Made by a program: the position numbers and the translations under genes
Shown: positions 36,406 to 44,904 of the stretch, piece by piece
How the letters are laid out: each line of letters opens with the position of its first letter
How positions within the stretch are numbered: the stretch's first letter is position 1
Notes under the pieces: generated by a model
Database searches by the model: none
Told to the model about the DNA's origin: nothing
What the model saw: the letters and a program-made list of their open reading frames with translations, nothing else
NCBI RefSeq assembly: GCF_006538365.1
Contig: NZ_BJKN01000002.1
Coordinates: forward strand, 882,411 to 946,410
Direction: 5' to 3'
DNA from: Moorella sp. E308F
Lineage (GTDB): Bacteria; Bacillota; DSM-521; Neomoorellales; Neomoorellaceae
Length of the DNA stretch: 64,000 nt

Positions 36406-37218
36406 CTACGTGTCAGATGCTTGCTGCTGGGCTGGCGCACCCGGCTCTTTTTTCTCCCAGCTCTCTTTAAGGGCAACTTCGGCGTAGGCGAAAAGCTCTT
36501 CCCCATCCTTCCCGTTGTCGGGATATACCGCAATCCCGTAGCTCCACGTACCAGGCAGGAAACCCTCCAGTTTCGTTGTCACCACCTGCGCGCCTTCTTT
36601 CCCCGTATGAGGGAGAATCAACGCCAGCGTACTCTTGCTGAGCTCTATGACGGTGTCTATCTCGCGCAGGCGCCGCCGCGCCTGCCTGGCGCATTCCCCA
36701 ATCTTTCCCTTGCCCAACCTTTCAGACCGGGCCAGAACCAGGGCTACATTTAGCCCGCCCCTGCTCGCCCGGTTGATCTCATTCCTGAGTACTTTATGCA
36801 GCAGCTCCGCAGGGGCTACTTCTCCCCTGGCGCCAGGTCCTATCAGTTTCTCTACGCGGCGCACCAGCTCCTCGACCGAGTAGGGCTTGCAGAGGTACTC
36901 TACCGCCCCCAGATCTATCGCCTTCTTGACCACGGTGACGTTGCTCTCGACCGTTACCACCATGACCGGAACGTACCGATACTCCGGCAGGCGTTTGAGG
37001 TTCTCCAGCACAGCCAGGCCGTCCATTCCCGGGAGGTGGATGTCGAGAATCACCAGGTCGTACGGTTCTACTTTTCCCCTGGCCTTAACCAGCGCTTCCT
37101 GGCCGCTGGCGGCTTCGTCCACCAGGTAGCCCTTCTCCTCCAGTGTTCTCCTGGAGGAAAACCTGGTGAGGGTAGAGTCTTCCACCAGCAGGATGCTCTT
37201 TTCCGGCAAGGCTAGCAA
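36406..37218 (-). CDS. Response regulator with degenerate GGDEF domain
   Basis: A 270-aa protein. The receiver domain (about 8-125) has LLVEDS, the phospho-Asp in LVILDIHLPGMDG and Lys in YLCKPYS. The remainder has the fold outline of a GGDEF domain (NVALVLARSERLG, LREIDTVIELSKSTLALILPHTG, SYGIAVYPDNGKDGEELFAYAE), but the catalytic GG[DE]EF is replaced by ELSKS, so it should not make cyclic-di-GMP and may be a binding or partner module. TTG 37218 follows AAGGAGGG. It heads the island. Confidence 0.8.
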   Translation of the reverse strand: MLALPEKSILLVEDSTLTRFSSRRTLEEKGYLVDEAASGQEALVKARGKVEPYDLVILDIHLPGMDGLAVLENLKRLPEYRYVPVMVVTVESNVTVVKKAIDLGAVEYLCKPYSVEELVRRVEKLIGPGARGEVAPAELLHKVLRNEINRASRGGLNVALVLARSERLGKGKIGECARQARRRLREIDTVIELSKSTLALILPHTGKEGAQVVTTKLEGFLPGTWSYGIAVYPDNGKDGEELFAYAEVALKESWEKKEPGAPAQQQASDT

Positions 37219-37550
37219 GATTTTCAGCCCTCCTTTCGAGACCGTTTCCGGTCCCGGAATCTATTCTAAATTTATCAAGGGGGTTTTCTCCCTTTTTATC
37301 ACCAGGGACAAAGGCCGGACCGAAATATTTACCCCGGCTTCATCGTCTCAAAGCTATCATATTGCTATGTTTCCGTTCCCGCTAATAAAGTTAGAAATTC
37401 GACGCAAACTACCATTTTCCTCCAAGGTTATCCTATCTTCGCAAAAAAGTTCCTCCGGTCCTGGTAAAGGTTGAAGGCGGCTTTCCGAAAAGTATCCCCT
37501 TGTTCCAGAAGTATGCTATAATCTGCTATTATCAGTGCGTCCTAGCGGCA
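37219..37550. other. Gene-free spacer upstream of the REC gene
   Basis: About 330 bases with moderately AT-rich stretches and no convincing gene. It should hold the promoter of the c-di-GMP island. A short GACCG-GAAA-CGGTC hairpin lies near 37235-37255, just before the response-regulator ribosome-binding site; no recognised riboswitch was seen. Confidence 0.4.
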
Positions 37551-37578
37551 ATAAAAAAGCGGCCCCATCATGGCCGCT
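37551..37578 (-). terminator. Rho-independent terminator after the NlpC/P60 gene
   Basis: On the minus strand AGCGGCC and GGCCGCT (37558-37578) form a stem with a seven-base loop, followed by TTTTTTATT. Confidence 0.85.
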
Positions 37579-37600
37579 CCTCGCTCTCGAATACCCGTTC

Positions 37601-38518
37601 TTACTGCAGGTAACGCCGCGCTCCCAGGTATCCCCTGGCAAATAACGGTTCATCCAGGCGGCTGGATATGACGCCCCGGCCGGAACGGGAATTGATGAAC
37701 TCTCCGTTGCCGGTATAAATACCGACATGGGTGGGCAGGCTCCCCGAACCTTCCGTATTGAAAAAGACCAGGTCGCCCGGTTGCAGTTCCTCCCGGGCCA
37801 CCTGCCGGCCCACCTGGAACTGCATATCAGCATCCCGGGGCAGCCGGACGCCGTTTAAATAATAGGCAATGAAAGTCAGCCCGGAACAGTCGATGCCGTA
37901 AAGGCTGACCCCGCCCCAGAGATAAGGTGCTCCCTGTAAGCGTTCAGCTGTCTTAATTACATCCTCGCCGCTGCGCTTACCTTTCACCTTTCCCCCGGGC
38001 CAGACCTCAACCTCGTTTGCCGGTAGCCAGGCCGTTCCCCGGCCGGGGAGCCAGACCTCCATCCAGCCTTCTCTTTGCCGCAGCAGCGGTAAGTCAGTAG
38101 CCAATAAGGCTTCACCGGTGGCGTCCGCACCTTCCGGCTGCCGGTACAGTAAGGCGCGGGGAACGGTCACAACTGCCAGGTCCCGGGCCGGCGGGGGAGT
38201 GTCCAGGACCACATCCGCTGTTTTCAACCACCCGATATAGCCGTCAGGTACCTGGCCCTGTAACCAATCCCCTTCCTGCTTTAATACCTTTACCTCATCC
38301 CCCAGCAGGGCCTGGGTAACCAATTCCGCCTCCCGGCCGGGGTTGGCCCGGACGTCGGCCACAGGTGTTCGGACATAATAGGAAGTCTGCCGGGCCGGTG
38401 TCGGCGCTGAAGGTTCCCCCGGCAGCGGTAAGCGTACGGCCTTTTTATTCAACGTTATCACCCCTATCATTATTAAAGCTAGAAACAGGAGCAAGAAAAG
38501 AAATAATTGGCGTCGCAA
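37601..38518 (-). CDS. SH3 and NlpC/P60 domain cell-wall hydrolase
   Basis: A 305-aa protein with an N-terminal membrane anchor or signal (residues 1-23), two bacterial SH3-like domains (about 45-105 and 112-170, including VRANPG...GDWLQGQVPDGYIGWL) and an NlpC/P60 domain (about 180-305). The catalytic residues are Cys in GIDCSGLT, His in PTHVGIYTG and the polar third residue in FINSRSG. This resembles dipeptidyl-peptidase VI (YkfC-type) enzymes that cut gamma-D-Glu-diaminoacid bonds in peptidoglycan. TTG 38518 follows AAGG. It is a single-gene unit with its own terminator. Confidence 0.88.
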   Translation of the reverse strand: MRRQLFLFLLLFLALIMIGVITLNKKAVRLPLPGEPSAPTPARQTSYYVRTPVADVRANPGREAELVTQALLGDEVKVLKQEGDWLQGQVPDGYIGWLKTADVVLDTPPPARDLAVVTVPRALLYRQPEGADATGEALLATDLPLLRQREGWMEVWLPGRGTAWLPANEVEVWPGGKVKGKRSGEDVIKTAERLQGAPYLWGGVSLYGIDCSGLTFIAYYLNGVRLPRDADMQFQVGRQVAREELQPGDLVFFNTEGSGSLPTHVGIYTGNGEFINSRSGRGVISSRLDEPLFARGYLGARRYLQ

Positions 38519-38606
38519 TCTAAACCTTCAACTCCCCAACCCGGATTTCTTGCCGGGATTTGTAATGTCTCCGGTTTTTTATCTTGCCACAAAATAAAAT
38601 ATATTA

Positions 38607-38636
38607 TTGAAGTCCTATCCGTATGTATGCTAAAAT
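38607..38636 (+). promoter_or_regulatory. Sigma-A promoter of the cyclophilin-like gene
   Basis: TTGAAG (38607-38612) and TAAAAT (38631-38636) are separated by 18 bases, 35 bases upstream of ATG 38671. Confidence 0.5.
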
Positions 38637-38670
38637 ATGCCTGGAATTTCATTACCGGGGGTTTTTTACC

Positions 38671-39048
38671 ATGCAAATTGCCATTAAATTTGGTGATCTG
38701 ACCGTACTGGCCGAGCTCAACGACAGCGAAACCGCCCGGAAAATTGAGGCGGCCCTGCCCATAAGCAGCCGGGTGAATACCTGGGGCGATGAAATTTATT
38801 TCCCGATTCCCGTAAAGGCCGGGTTGGAAGAAGGAGCCACGGCAGATATGGAAGTAGGTGACATCGCTTACTGGCCGCCGGGCCACGCCTTCTGCCTGTT
38901 CTTCGGGCCTACGCCCGCCAGCATTGATGACAAGCCCCGCGCCGCCAGCCCAGTAAATAAAATCGGACGCATCTTAAGCGATCCCGGGCTGTTAAAAAAA
39001 GTACCCGACGGTGCTAAAGTAGAAATCCGGGCTGCTGGTGCAAGGTAG
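38671..39048 (+). CDS. Cyclophilin-like fold protein (TM1367 type)
   Basis: A 125-aa protein of the cyclophilin-like family: AIKFGDLTVLAELNDSETARKIEAALPI, WGDEIYFPIPVKA, MEVGDIAYWPPGHAFCLFFGPTP and NKIGRIL. Family members share the fold of peptidyl-prolyl isomerases but usually lack the isomerase residues, and their role is unknown. ATG 38671 follows GGGGG. It is a single gene with its own promoter and terminator. Confidence 0.8.
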   Translation: MQIAIKFGDLTVLAELNDSETARKIEAALPISSRVNTWGDEIYFPIPVKAGLEEGATADMEVGDIAYWPPGHAFCLFFGPTPASIDDKPRAASPVNKIGRILSDPGLLKKVPDGAKVEIRAAGAR

Positions 39049-39096
39049 TGAGTTTACAGAAAGGGTTTTTGCGTGCATGCCGCTAACAAAATAAAA

Positions 39097-39130
39097 GCCC
39101 TGCAGGGGTATTGCCGCAGGGCATTTTTAT
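39097..39130 (+). terminator. Rho-independent terminator after the cyclophilin-like gene
   Basis: GCCCTGC (39097-39103) and GCAGGGC (39116-39122) form a stem followed by ATTTTTAT. Confidence 0.85.
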
Positions 39131-39460
39131 GTCAAACCATCGCGGGTATAACAGCTCTTAGTACCTTGAGTACTTACCTAAATCACTTTAGAAGCCATTT
39201 TCACTTCCTGTACAGCTGCACTAACAATCTCTAATGCCCTGTAAAATTCCTGAAGATACATACTCCTGTCCCCCGTCAGAACCTATCCCTATTAACAGTT
39301 TACACCAAAAAACAAGACGCCACAAGGCTCAAAGATCAGGGAGAGGAACTAGCCACCCCCCACCATCCACCTACCCTCTCCGTACCCACTCCGTTTTACG
39401 GACGTTTGGATCATAAAATAAAATTTAACTTGAGAGTAAAGGAGTTCTTTCAAAAGACTT
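39131..39460. other. Gene-free spacer
   Basis: About 330 bases between a terminator and the uxaA remnant. I see no convincing gene, RNA or repeat; a 60-codon frame at 39234-39416 has no protein-like features. Confidence 0.5.
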
Positions 39461-40393
39461 TTAGAGGGTGACCCCGGACTTGAATATAGCGATCTCCCTT
39501 ATACCCAGGGTTTCCGCTTTTGTCGGTTCTCCGGAGGCTACCCGCAAAACCTGCTCCAGTAATTCTCCTGCCAGTTCCGCCATATTCTCACCCTCCAGGA
39601 CCCGGCCGGCGTTAAAATCAAACCACCGGGATTTTTTATAGTAAATGCCAGTGTTGCTGGCGATTTTTATCGTGGGCACGCAGGTGCCCAGGGGTGTACC
39701 CCGGCCGGTGGTGAAAAGGATGATCTGGCAGCCGGCCGCCGCCAGGGCCGTGGAGGATACCAGGTCGTTGCCGGGCGCGCTTAAGAGGTTGAGCCCCTGC
39801 TTCTGGCACCTCTCGCCGTAATCCAGGACGTCTACCACTGCTGCCGTGCCGCCTTTCTGCACGCAGCCGAGGGACTTTTCTTCCAGGGTGGTTATGCCGC
39901 CTTCTTTGTTGCCGGGTGAGGGGTTCTCGTAAACCGGCTGGCCGTGGTCGAGGTAGTATTGCTTCCAGGTGTTGATCAGCTTTACTATCTTTTGAAACAC
40001 CTCTTCATCCACGGCCCGGTCCATGAGGATGGTTTCGGCGCCGAACATTTCCGGTACTTCGGTGAGTACCGCCGTGCCGCCCCCTGCTATTATCCGGTCG
40101 GCTACCAGGCCTGCCAGGGGATTGGCGGTTATGCCGGAAAAGGCGTCGGAACCGCCGCATTTTAACCCTATTTTTAGTTCGGATATTGAGCAGGGCTCGC
40201 GTTTGGAGGTGGCAACATGTTCTGCCAGTTCTTTAAGGAGCCTTAAACCAGCGGTCATTTCGTCTTCTACTTCCTGGGCTACCAGGAATTTAATCCTCCC
40301 GGGGTCTACCTCTCCCAGCACCTGGCGGAAGGCCGGGATATTGTTGTTCTCGCAACCTAAACCCAGGACCAGTACCCCGCCGGCGTTGGGGTG
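39461..40393 (-). pseudogene. 5'-truncated altronate dehydratase (uxaA) remnant
   Basis: About 310 codons of the C-terminal part of a classical UxaA remain. The frame is open from HPNAGGVLVLGLGCENN (just after an in-frame TAA at 40394-40396) through KCGGSDAFSGITANPLAG, TEVPEMFGAE, NKEGGITTLEEKSLGCVQKGG and FTTGRGTPLGTCVPTIKI to the end. The N-terminal part of the catalytic subunit and the SAF domain are missing, and the break falls 19-21 bases from the spoIIIAH stop. No ribosome-binding site is evident for the residual GTG at 40321. It looks like the result of a deletion at the end of the spoIIIA operon. Confidence 0.85.
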
Positions 40394-40411
40394 TTATTTA
40401 ATTAGCGTTAT

Positions 40412-41023
40412 CTACTTCTTATGAATCATACTGATCTGCTCCCGGGGGCGGCCGGTGGAGCGGGAGACCAGGTCGCCGATCTTGTTGGCGTCCTCGTCGC
40501 CGAATTTGTCGGCCATGACAATGACGTTTACGGCATTGGGCTGGATGAACACCGCCGCATCCTTATAACCTTTGGCGACGATGAGCTTTTCCAGCTGCAT
40601 CTCCAGGTCCATCTGCTGGGTCAGTTCCACCAGCCGCTTCTGGGCTTCCTGCTTGCCCTCGCCGCCCGCGTTGGGGTTATCGATAATCTGCTTGAGCAGG
40701 GCGATCTGCTGGCTGCGCTGACGGTCCCTTTCCAGGCGGTACTCGATAAAGAAGGCGGCTCCTCCTTCAGCTTTAGAACTTGCTTCCTTGAGTATATCCT
40801 CTGCCTTAGGTCCACTAACCGTTGCCTGGTCCTTGATTGGCGCCGCCACCTTAGTAGCTCCACCGGTATCCGGCTGGCTGGCCTGCTGGACCGGTCGCTC
40901 CAGGGGTAGATCTATGCCGGCCGGCTTTGTTCCCTGCTGGTCACCCTGGACCAGGTAAGCCAGGACGCCAAAGGTCAGCACCAGGGCAATTATTACTCGT
41001 CCTTTATCACCTATCTTAATCAT
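40412..41023 (-). CDS. spoIIIAH: Stage III sporulation protein AH
   Basis: A 203-aa protein with an N-terminal membrane helix (RVIIALVLTFGVLAYLV) and a C-terminal SpoIIIAH/SpoIIIAG-type ring-building domain (EKLIVAKGYKDAAVFIQPNAVNVIVMADKFGDEDANKI). SpoIIIAH binds SpoIIQ and forms the mother-cell side of the feeding channel. ATG 41023 (MIKIGDKG) follows GGGGAGGGTG; upstream in-frame ATGs lack it. Confidence 0.92.
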   Translation of the reverse strand: MIKIGDKGRVIIALVLTFGVLAYLVQGDQQGTKPAGIDLPLERPVQQASQPDTGGATKVAAPIKDQATVSGPKAEDILKEASSKAEGGAAFFIEYRLERDRQRSQQIALLKQIIDNPNAGGEGKQEAQKRLVELTQQMDLEMQLEKLIVAKGYKDAAVFIQPNAVNVIVMADKFGDEDANKIGDLVSRSTGRPREQISMIHKK

Positions 41024-41073
41024 CTTTTTCACCCTCCCCAATTTTGGCATCTTGATCAAAAGCACAGTCATAG

Positions 41074-41697
41074 TTACTTACTGCTCCCTCCGGTTTCCAT
41101 CGGCAGCACCTGCACCTGGTGTGGTGCCAGGCCCCACAGGGTTTGCACCGCCTGGATGAAACGCGCCCGCACCTGAGGATCATTCGCTCCATCGGCCACT
41201 ACCACTACTCCCAGAACCTCCGGCTGGGTTTCACGAGCTACTACCGGCGCTTCACCGCCATTCATCTGGCCGTTCCTGGCCATGACCAGCTGCGCATCTT
41301 CGTTGCTGTCGGTAGTTACCCTGGTCCCGCCGCTTTGATCCTTCTCTTCCACGCTGTGTTTGCTAGTCCTGGTATTGGTAGCAAACTCCTTTAAGGGGCT
41401 GGTCTTTAAAGATACCCGCACCGCCACCCTGCCGGCACCAGCGATTTGCTCTAATATCTCCTGGAGCTGGACTTCCAGTTCCCTGGCGGTGACCATTAGT
41501 TCCGTCTGCTGCCGGTCCAGTCCGGGTTGGCTGGCTGTTTGCCCTGTCGCCTGTACCCCCTGGTGCTGGATAGAGCTGTTAAGATTACCAATGCTGATAA
41601 AGATGGTCCCCAAAATAAGGGCGCCAGCAGCCAGCCAGAGGTACCAGGGTGGTTTCTGGGGCAAGAAGCGCCAGTCCGGCCACTTATTTTTGTCCAA
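41074..41697 (-). CDS. spoIIIAG: Stage III sporulation protein AG
   Basis: A 207-aa protein with an N-terminal transmembrane helix (about 20-38, LWLAAGALILGTIFISIG) and a ring-building motif domain (RELEVQLQEILEQIAGAGRVAVRVSLKTS, EVLGVVVVADGANDPQVRARFIQAVQTLWGLAPHQVQVLPM). SpoIIIAG forms a large ring in the intermembrane channel. TTG 41697 is preferred because GGGAGG lies upstream. Confidence 0.92.
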   Translation of the reverse strand: MDKNKWPDWRFLPQKPPWYLWLAAGALILGTIFISIGNLNSSIQHQGVQATGQTASQPGLDRQQTELMVTARELEVQLQEILEQIAGAGRVAVRVSLKTSPLKEFATNTRTSKHSVEEKDQSGGTRVTTDSNEDAQLVMARNGQMNGGEAPVVARETQPEVLGVVVVADGANDPQVRARFIQAVQTLWGLAPHQVQVLPMETGGSSK

Positions 41698-41729
41698 TGG
41701 GCAACACCTCCCTGAAAATAAAACCCTTC

Positions 41730-42425
41730 TCACTTCCCATATAGCAGCCGTACTTCGACCTGGCCGGGTTCCAGTCCATAAAAGTGGGTAATCATGGTGA
41801 CAATACGGGATTGAATCTCCTGGACTTCAGCAGCGGTAATTTGGGGCGCAGTTGACGGTAGTCCTTCCTCTTGTCCCGCGATCTGTTCCGGCCTCCCTGG
41901 TAATTGGGTTTCAGGAGGCGCGAGCCATTGAGTGCCAGGCAGGTTGCCGGCAGGCGAAGGTGGTGCATCCCCGCCCCCTTTTGCCGTCTCCGCTCCAGCC
42001 AGGGTGGCCGTGACTACCACCCGGCGAATGGCCCCCAGCCGTTCCTTTTCGCCGGATACGTCCACCAGTACTTCGGCTTGCTTTACGCCAGGTACCAGGG
42101 TGACCAGGGCCTTGATCTGCCCGGCCAGGCGGTTGCGGTAAATTTCCAGGGCTGCCTCGTCATTGGCCCGGGCCATTTCCCGGCCCTGCTGCACCGGGGC
42201 GGCGGCCGCAGGGTCCAGGCGCAGGTCCCAGGCAGCCAGCTCCAGCTCCGGCCCGAAACGCAACCCTTCCGCCAGGGGCGTCAAAATAGCGACCACCACA
42301 AAGAGCCCTAAAACAAGCCGGACGTAACGGGTAATCTTTTTTTCCGGCAAGAGCATTTCCAGGAAGGCCGCCAGCAAGGCAATCAGAGCTACCTGGCGGA
42401 CTATCTCGCCGATTTTAGCTAGCAA
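41730..42425 (-). CDS. spoIIIAF: Stage III sporulation protein AF
   Basis: A 231-aa protein with two N-terminal membrane helices (about 8-26 and 35-51) and a soluble domain with the ring-building pattern (IKALVTLVPGVKQAEVLVDVSG) plus a Pro/Gly-rich insert near residues 150-190. It is between spoIIIAE and spoIIIAG as in all spoIIIA operons. Confidence 0.9.
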   Translation of the reverse strand: MLAKIGEIVRQVALIALLAAFLEMLLPEKKITRYVRLVLGLFVVVAILTPLAEGLRFGPELELAAWDLRLDPAAAAPVQQGREMARANDEAALEIYRNRLAGQIKALVTLVPGVKQAEVLVDVSGEKERLGAIRRVVVTATLAGAETAKGGGDAPPSPAGNLPGTQWLAPPETQLPGRPEQIAGQEEGLPSTAPQITAAEVQEIQSRIVTMITHFYGLEPGQVEVRLLYGK

Positions 42426-42433
42426 TTCCCTGC

Positions 42434-43675
42434 CTACCCCCTTAAAGCTACCGTGATGTTGCCCAGGACGACGATTACGGCTATGGCCAGGAAAAAAATC
42501 AATCCCGTGACCGCCACACAGGCAAAGACCATGGTTAAAGCCCCGCCGATGCCGTCCAGGGCGTCGGCCAGCTGGTCCTCACCGAAGGGCTGGACCACGG
42601 CCGCCGCCACTTTGTAAACAACCACCAGGGAGAGAATTTTTAACATGGGAAAGGCGGCCAGGAAAAAAATAATGATTACTCCTACCAGGCTGACAGCGCT
42701 TTTCAAAAGCAGGGTTGTCCCGGCAACGGTTTCGACGGCATCGGACAGCATGCCGCCGACCACAGGTAAAAAGGCATCAGTGGCAAATTCAATGGCCCGC
42801 AGGCCAACTCCGTCGGCAACTGAACTGGCGATCCCGTAAATTGATAACACACCGGTGAAAACGGTCATCATCAGCCCCAGGGCGGCCATGGCTGCCTGTT
42901 TAAGGAGCCCGGCCATTTTGGACACCTGGAAGCGATCGGCGATCCGGCCGATTACCGTGAGGCAGGCCGTGAGGTACAAGAGAGGAAAGAGAACGTTGTG
43001 CATGAGGGTACCGGTAATGGTTACGGCATAGATCAAAACCGGTTGCAATAGAGTAGAGGCGGTTATACCCCCGGTTGCTGCCAGCAGGGTAATCAAGGCC
43101 GGTAGCAGGGACTGAAAAAAGGATACCATCCGGTCGATGGCTTCCCCGCCGGTACGGACAGCCAGGGTAAAGGAAGTCAGGGCCAGGGTAATCAGGGCCA
43201 GGAAGGCCACTCCCCGGGCCACGGTGCTGATACTTCCCGCACTGAAAGCTGCCTGTAAATTTTGCAGCACAGCGCAGGCTACGGCAAGGATTAAGAGCTG
43301 GCCCAGCAGGGCCCCGCTGGCCAGGAGCTCATGGAAAAGATACTTTAGCAGCCCCCGCCCGACGGCCGCCGGATCCAGGGGCAATTTTCCCTGGCGAAGA
43401 TTGGCCAGGATTTCCTGAAAGCCCAAGCGGGGCAGGTACTGGCCCACTTCCCGGTCCAGCTGGTTAAGGAAAGTATCGATGCCCCCCAGGTTGAGTTTGG
43501 CCATCTGGCGTTCCAGCTGCTCGTCCAGGGTCATGGCAGCCGCCGCTTCTGTTCCTGTGGCCGGTTCCGGATAATAGGCCAGGGCCGAGGGGGCAGTAAG
43601 CCCTGTATATAATCCGTAAAGCCCAATATAAATTAAGACTACCAGCAACTTCCACGCAGTGGTTGCCTGACACAT
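42434..43675 (-). CDS. spoIIIAE: Stage III sporulation protein AE
   Basis: A 413-aa polytopic membrane protein with a signal-like N-terminus, an extracellular region (GGIDTFLNQLDREVGQYLPRL) and about eight membrane segments. It is a core membrane component of the SpoIIIA-SpoIIQ apparatus. ATG 43675 is chosen; an upstream TTG at 43720 is in frame but less likely. Confidence 0.92.
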   Translation of the reverse strand: MCQATTAWKLLVVLIYIGLYGLYTGLTAPSALAYYPEPATGTEAAAAMTLDEQLERQMAKLNLGGIDTFLNQLDREVGQYLPRLGFQEILANLRQGKLPLDPAAVGRGLLKYLFHELLASGALLGQLLILAVACAVLQNLQAAFSAGSISTVARGVAFLALITLALTSFTLAVRTGGEAIDRMVSFFQSLLPALITLLAATGGITASTLLQPVLIYAVTITGTLMHNVLFPLLYLTACLTVIGRIADRFQVSKMAGLLKQAAMAALGLMMTVFTGVLSIYGIASSVADGVGLRAIEFATDAFLPVVGGMLSDAVETVAGTTLLLKSAVSLVGVIIIFFLAAFPMLKILSLVVVYKVAAAVVQPFGEDQLADALDGIGGALTMVFACVAVTGLIFFLAIAVIVVLGNITVALRG

Positions 43676-43753
43676 GAAATCACAACCTTGCTGCTTCTTT
43701 CTATATAAGCCGCCTTGCAACAGGCGCGGCAGGAGCAGGAACCTTTGTCTGCC

Positions 43754-44143
43754 TTACGGCAAGAGGCGAATAATGCTTTCCAGGATCGCAACAATTATGG
43801 GGATGGCCAGGACCATAATCAATACCTTGGCGGCCAGCTCCACCTTGCCGGCAATGGCATTTTCGCCGGCGTCCCGGCAGACCTGGCTGCCAAACTCGGC
43901 CACATAGGCGATGCCAATGATCTTTAAGATGGTATCCAGGTAAAACTGGTTGATACCGGCCCTGGCCGAGAGGTCGGCCAGGACCTTGACCACCGTACCA
44001 ATGCGGTCCAGGAGGAGGAGAAAAATAATTGCTCCTGTCACCAGGCTGATGAGGAGGGCCGTATCGGCGCCCCGGGCCTGGCGCACCATGACAATAATCA
44101 GGGTAGCCGTCAGGGCCAGGCCGACGATCTGGAAAATCTCCAT
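43754..44143 (-). CDS. spoIIIAD: Stage III sporulation protein AD
   Basis: A 129-aa membrane protein with several hydrophobic helices (GLALTATLIIVMV, ALLISLVTGAIIFLLLL, VLIMVLAIPIIVAIL). Its middle segment IGIAYVAEFGSQVCRDAGENAIAGKVELAAK is the conserved family core. Confidence 0.93.
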   Translation of the reverse strand: MEIFQIVGLALTATLIIVMVRQARGADTALLISLVTGAIIFLLLLDRIGTVVKVLADLSARAGINQFYLDTILKIIGIAYVAEFGSQVCRDAGENAIAGKVELAAKVLIMVLAIPIIVAILESIIRLLP

Positions 44144-44158
44144 CCCGGGGCCACCCCT

Positions 44159-44365
44159 TTAATACAGCTGGAAGACAGCCCGTACGGCTTTGAAGAGATC
44201 CATAATCAAGGGAATGACCCAGAGTAAGGCTATAGCCAGGCCGGCCAGCAGGGTCATGTAGGCATATTCGTCCCGCCCGGCCTGTTTCAGGAAAGTATAA
44301 AAAATAGTGATGATAATGGCCAGGGCCGCCAGTTTAAAAATCAGGCTCACATCTACGCCCAGCAT
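44159..44365 (-). CDS. spoIIIAC: Stage III sporulation protein AC
   Basis: A 68-aa protein with two membrane helices and the family core GRDEYAYMTLLAGLAIALLWVIP. ATG 44365 follows GGGAGGGAG; the longer frame upstream is part of spoIIIAB. Confidence 0.93.
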   Translation of the reverse strand: MLGVDVSLIFKLAALAIIITIFYTFLKQAGRDEYAYMTLLAGLAIALLWVIPLIMDLFKAVRAVFQLY

Positions 44366-44385
44366 CTTTTCTCCCTCCCGAAGCT

Positions 44386-44904
44386 TTAATATAGCAACAG
44401 CACCAGGGTTATCCCCAGCAGGAAACCCAGGGTACGCCACATCTTGCCCTGGCGATTGTTTTCTTCGTGGGCTGCCAGCTGCTGCTGCCCCAGGAGCTGG
44501 CGGGTCAGCTCCAGGTTTTTAATCTGGTCGCCGGCACCGGAGTTACCCAGCATAGGACCCAGGGCCTTTAGTATCTCCAGATCCCCGGGCTGCAGGGCCC
44601 CTTTCCGCCCCAGTTCCTCCAGGCCCCTCTGCCAGGCTGCCAGGGCACCGGCGGCAGCGTTTTCTTGCAGCGCCCGGGCCACAGTCTGGAAAAATAAAGC
44701 CACTGGCCCGGCCAGCTGGTTCCCAACCCGGGTGAGAGCCAAGGGGAGGGGGGTAGCCCCATAGATTATTTCCGTCTCTAGCAATTTCAGGCCGGCATTT
44801 AACTGGCGCAGCTGTTCAATCCGGGCGCTAAAACCGCGGGCCTTCTCCAGGCCCAGCAAACCGCAGGTGAGGATTATCAACCCGCCTCCCACCATTTTTA
44901 ACAT
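44386..44904 (-). CDS. spoIIIAB: Stage III sporulation protein AB
   Basis: A 172-aa protein with membrane segments at both ends and a helical middle similar to GspF-like proteins (LNAGLKLLETEIIYGATPLPLALTRVG). It works with the ATPase SpoIIIAA. The start overlaps the spoIIIAA end by seven bases. Confidence 0.92.
   Translation of the reverse strand: MLKMVGGGLIILTCGLLGLEKARGFSARIEQLRQLNAGLKLLETEIIYGATPLPLALTRVGNQLAGPVALFFQTVARALQENAAAGALAAWQRGLEELGRKGALQPGDLEILKALGPMLGNSGAGDQIKNLELTRQLLGQQQLAAHEENNRQGKMWRTLGFLLGITLVLLLY

Noticed and set aside
35583-36533. A 316-codon minus-strand frame spanning the GGDEF remnants
   Set aside because: Only scattered parts resemble GGDEF; it overlaps two real genes, and the frame changes show it is a pseudogene.
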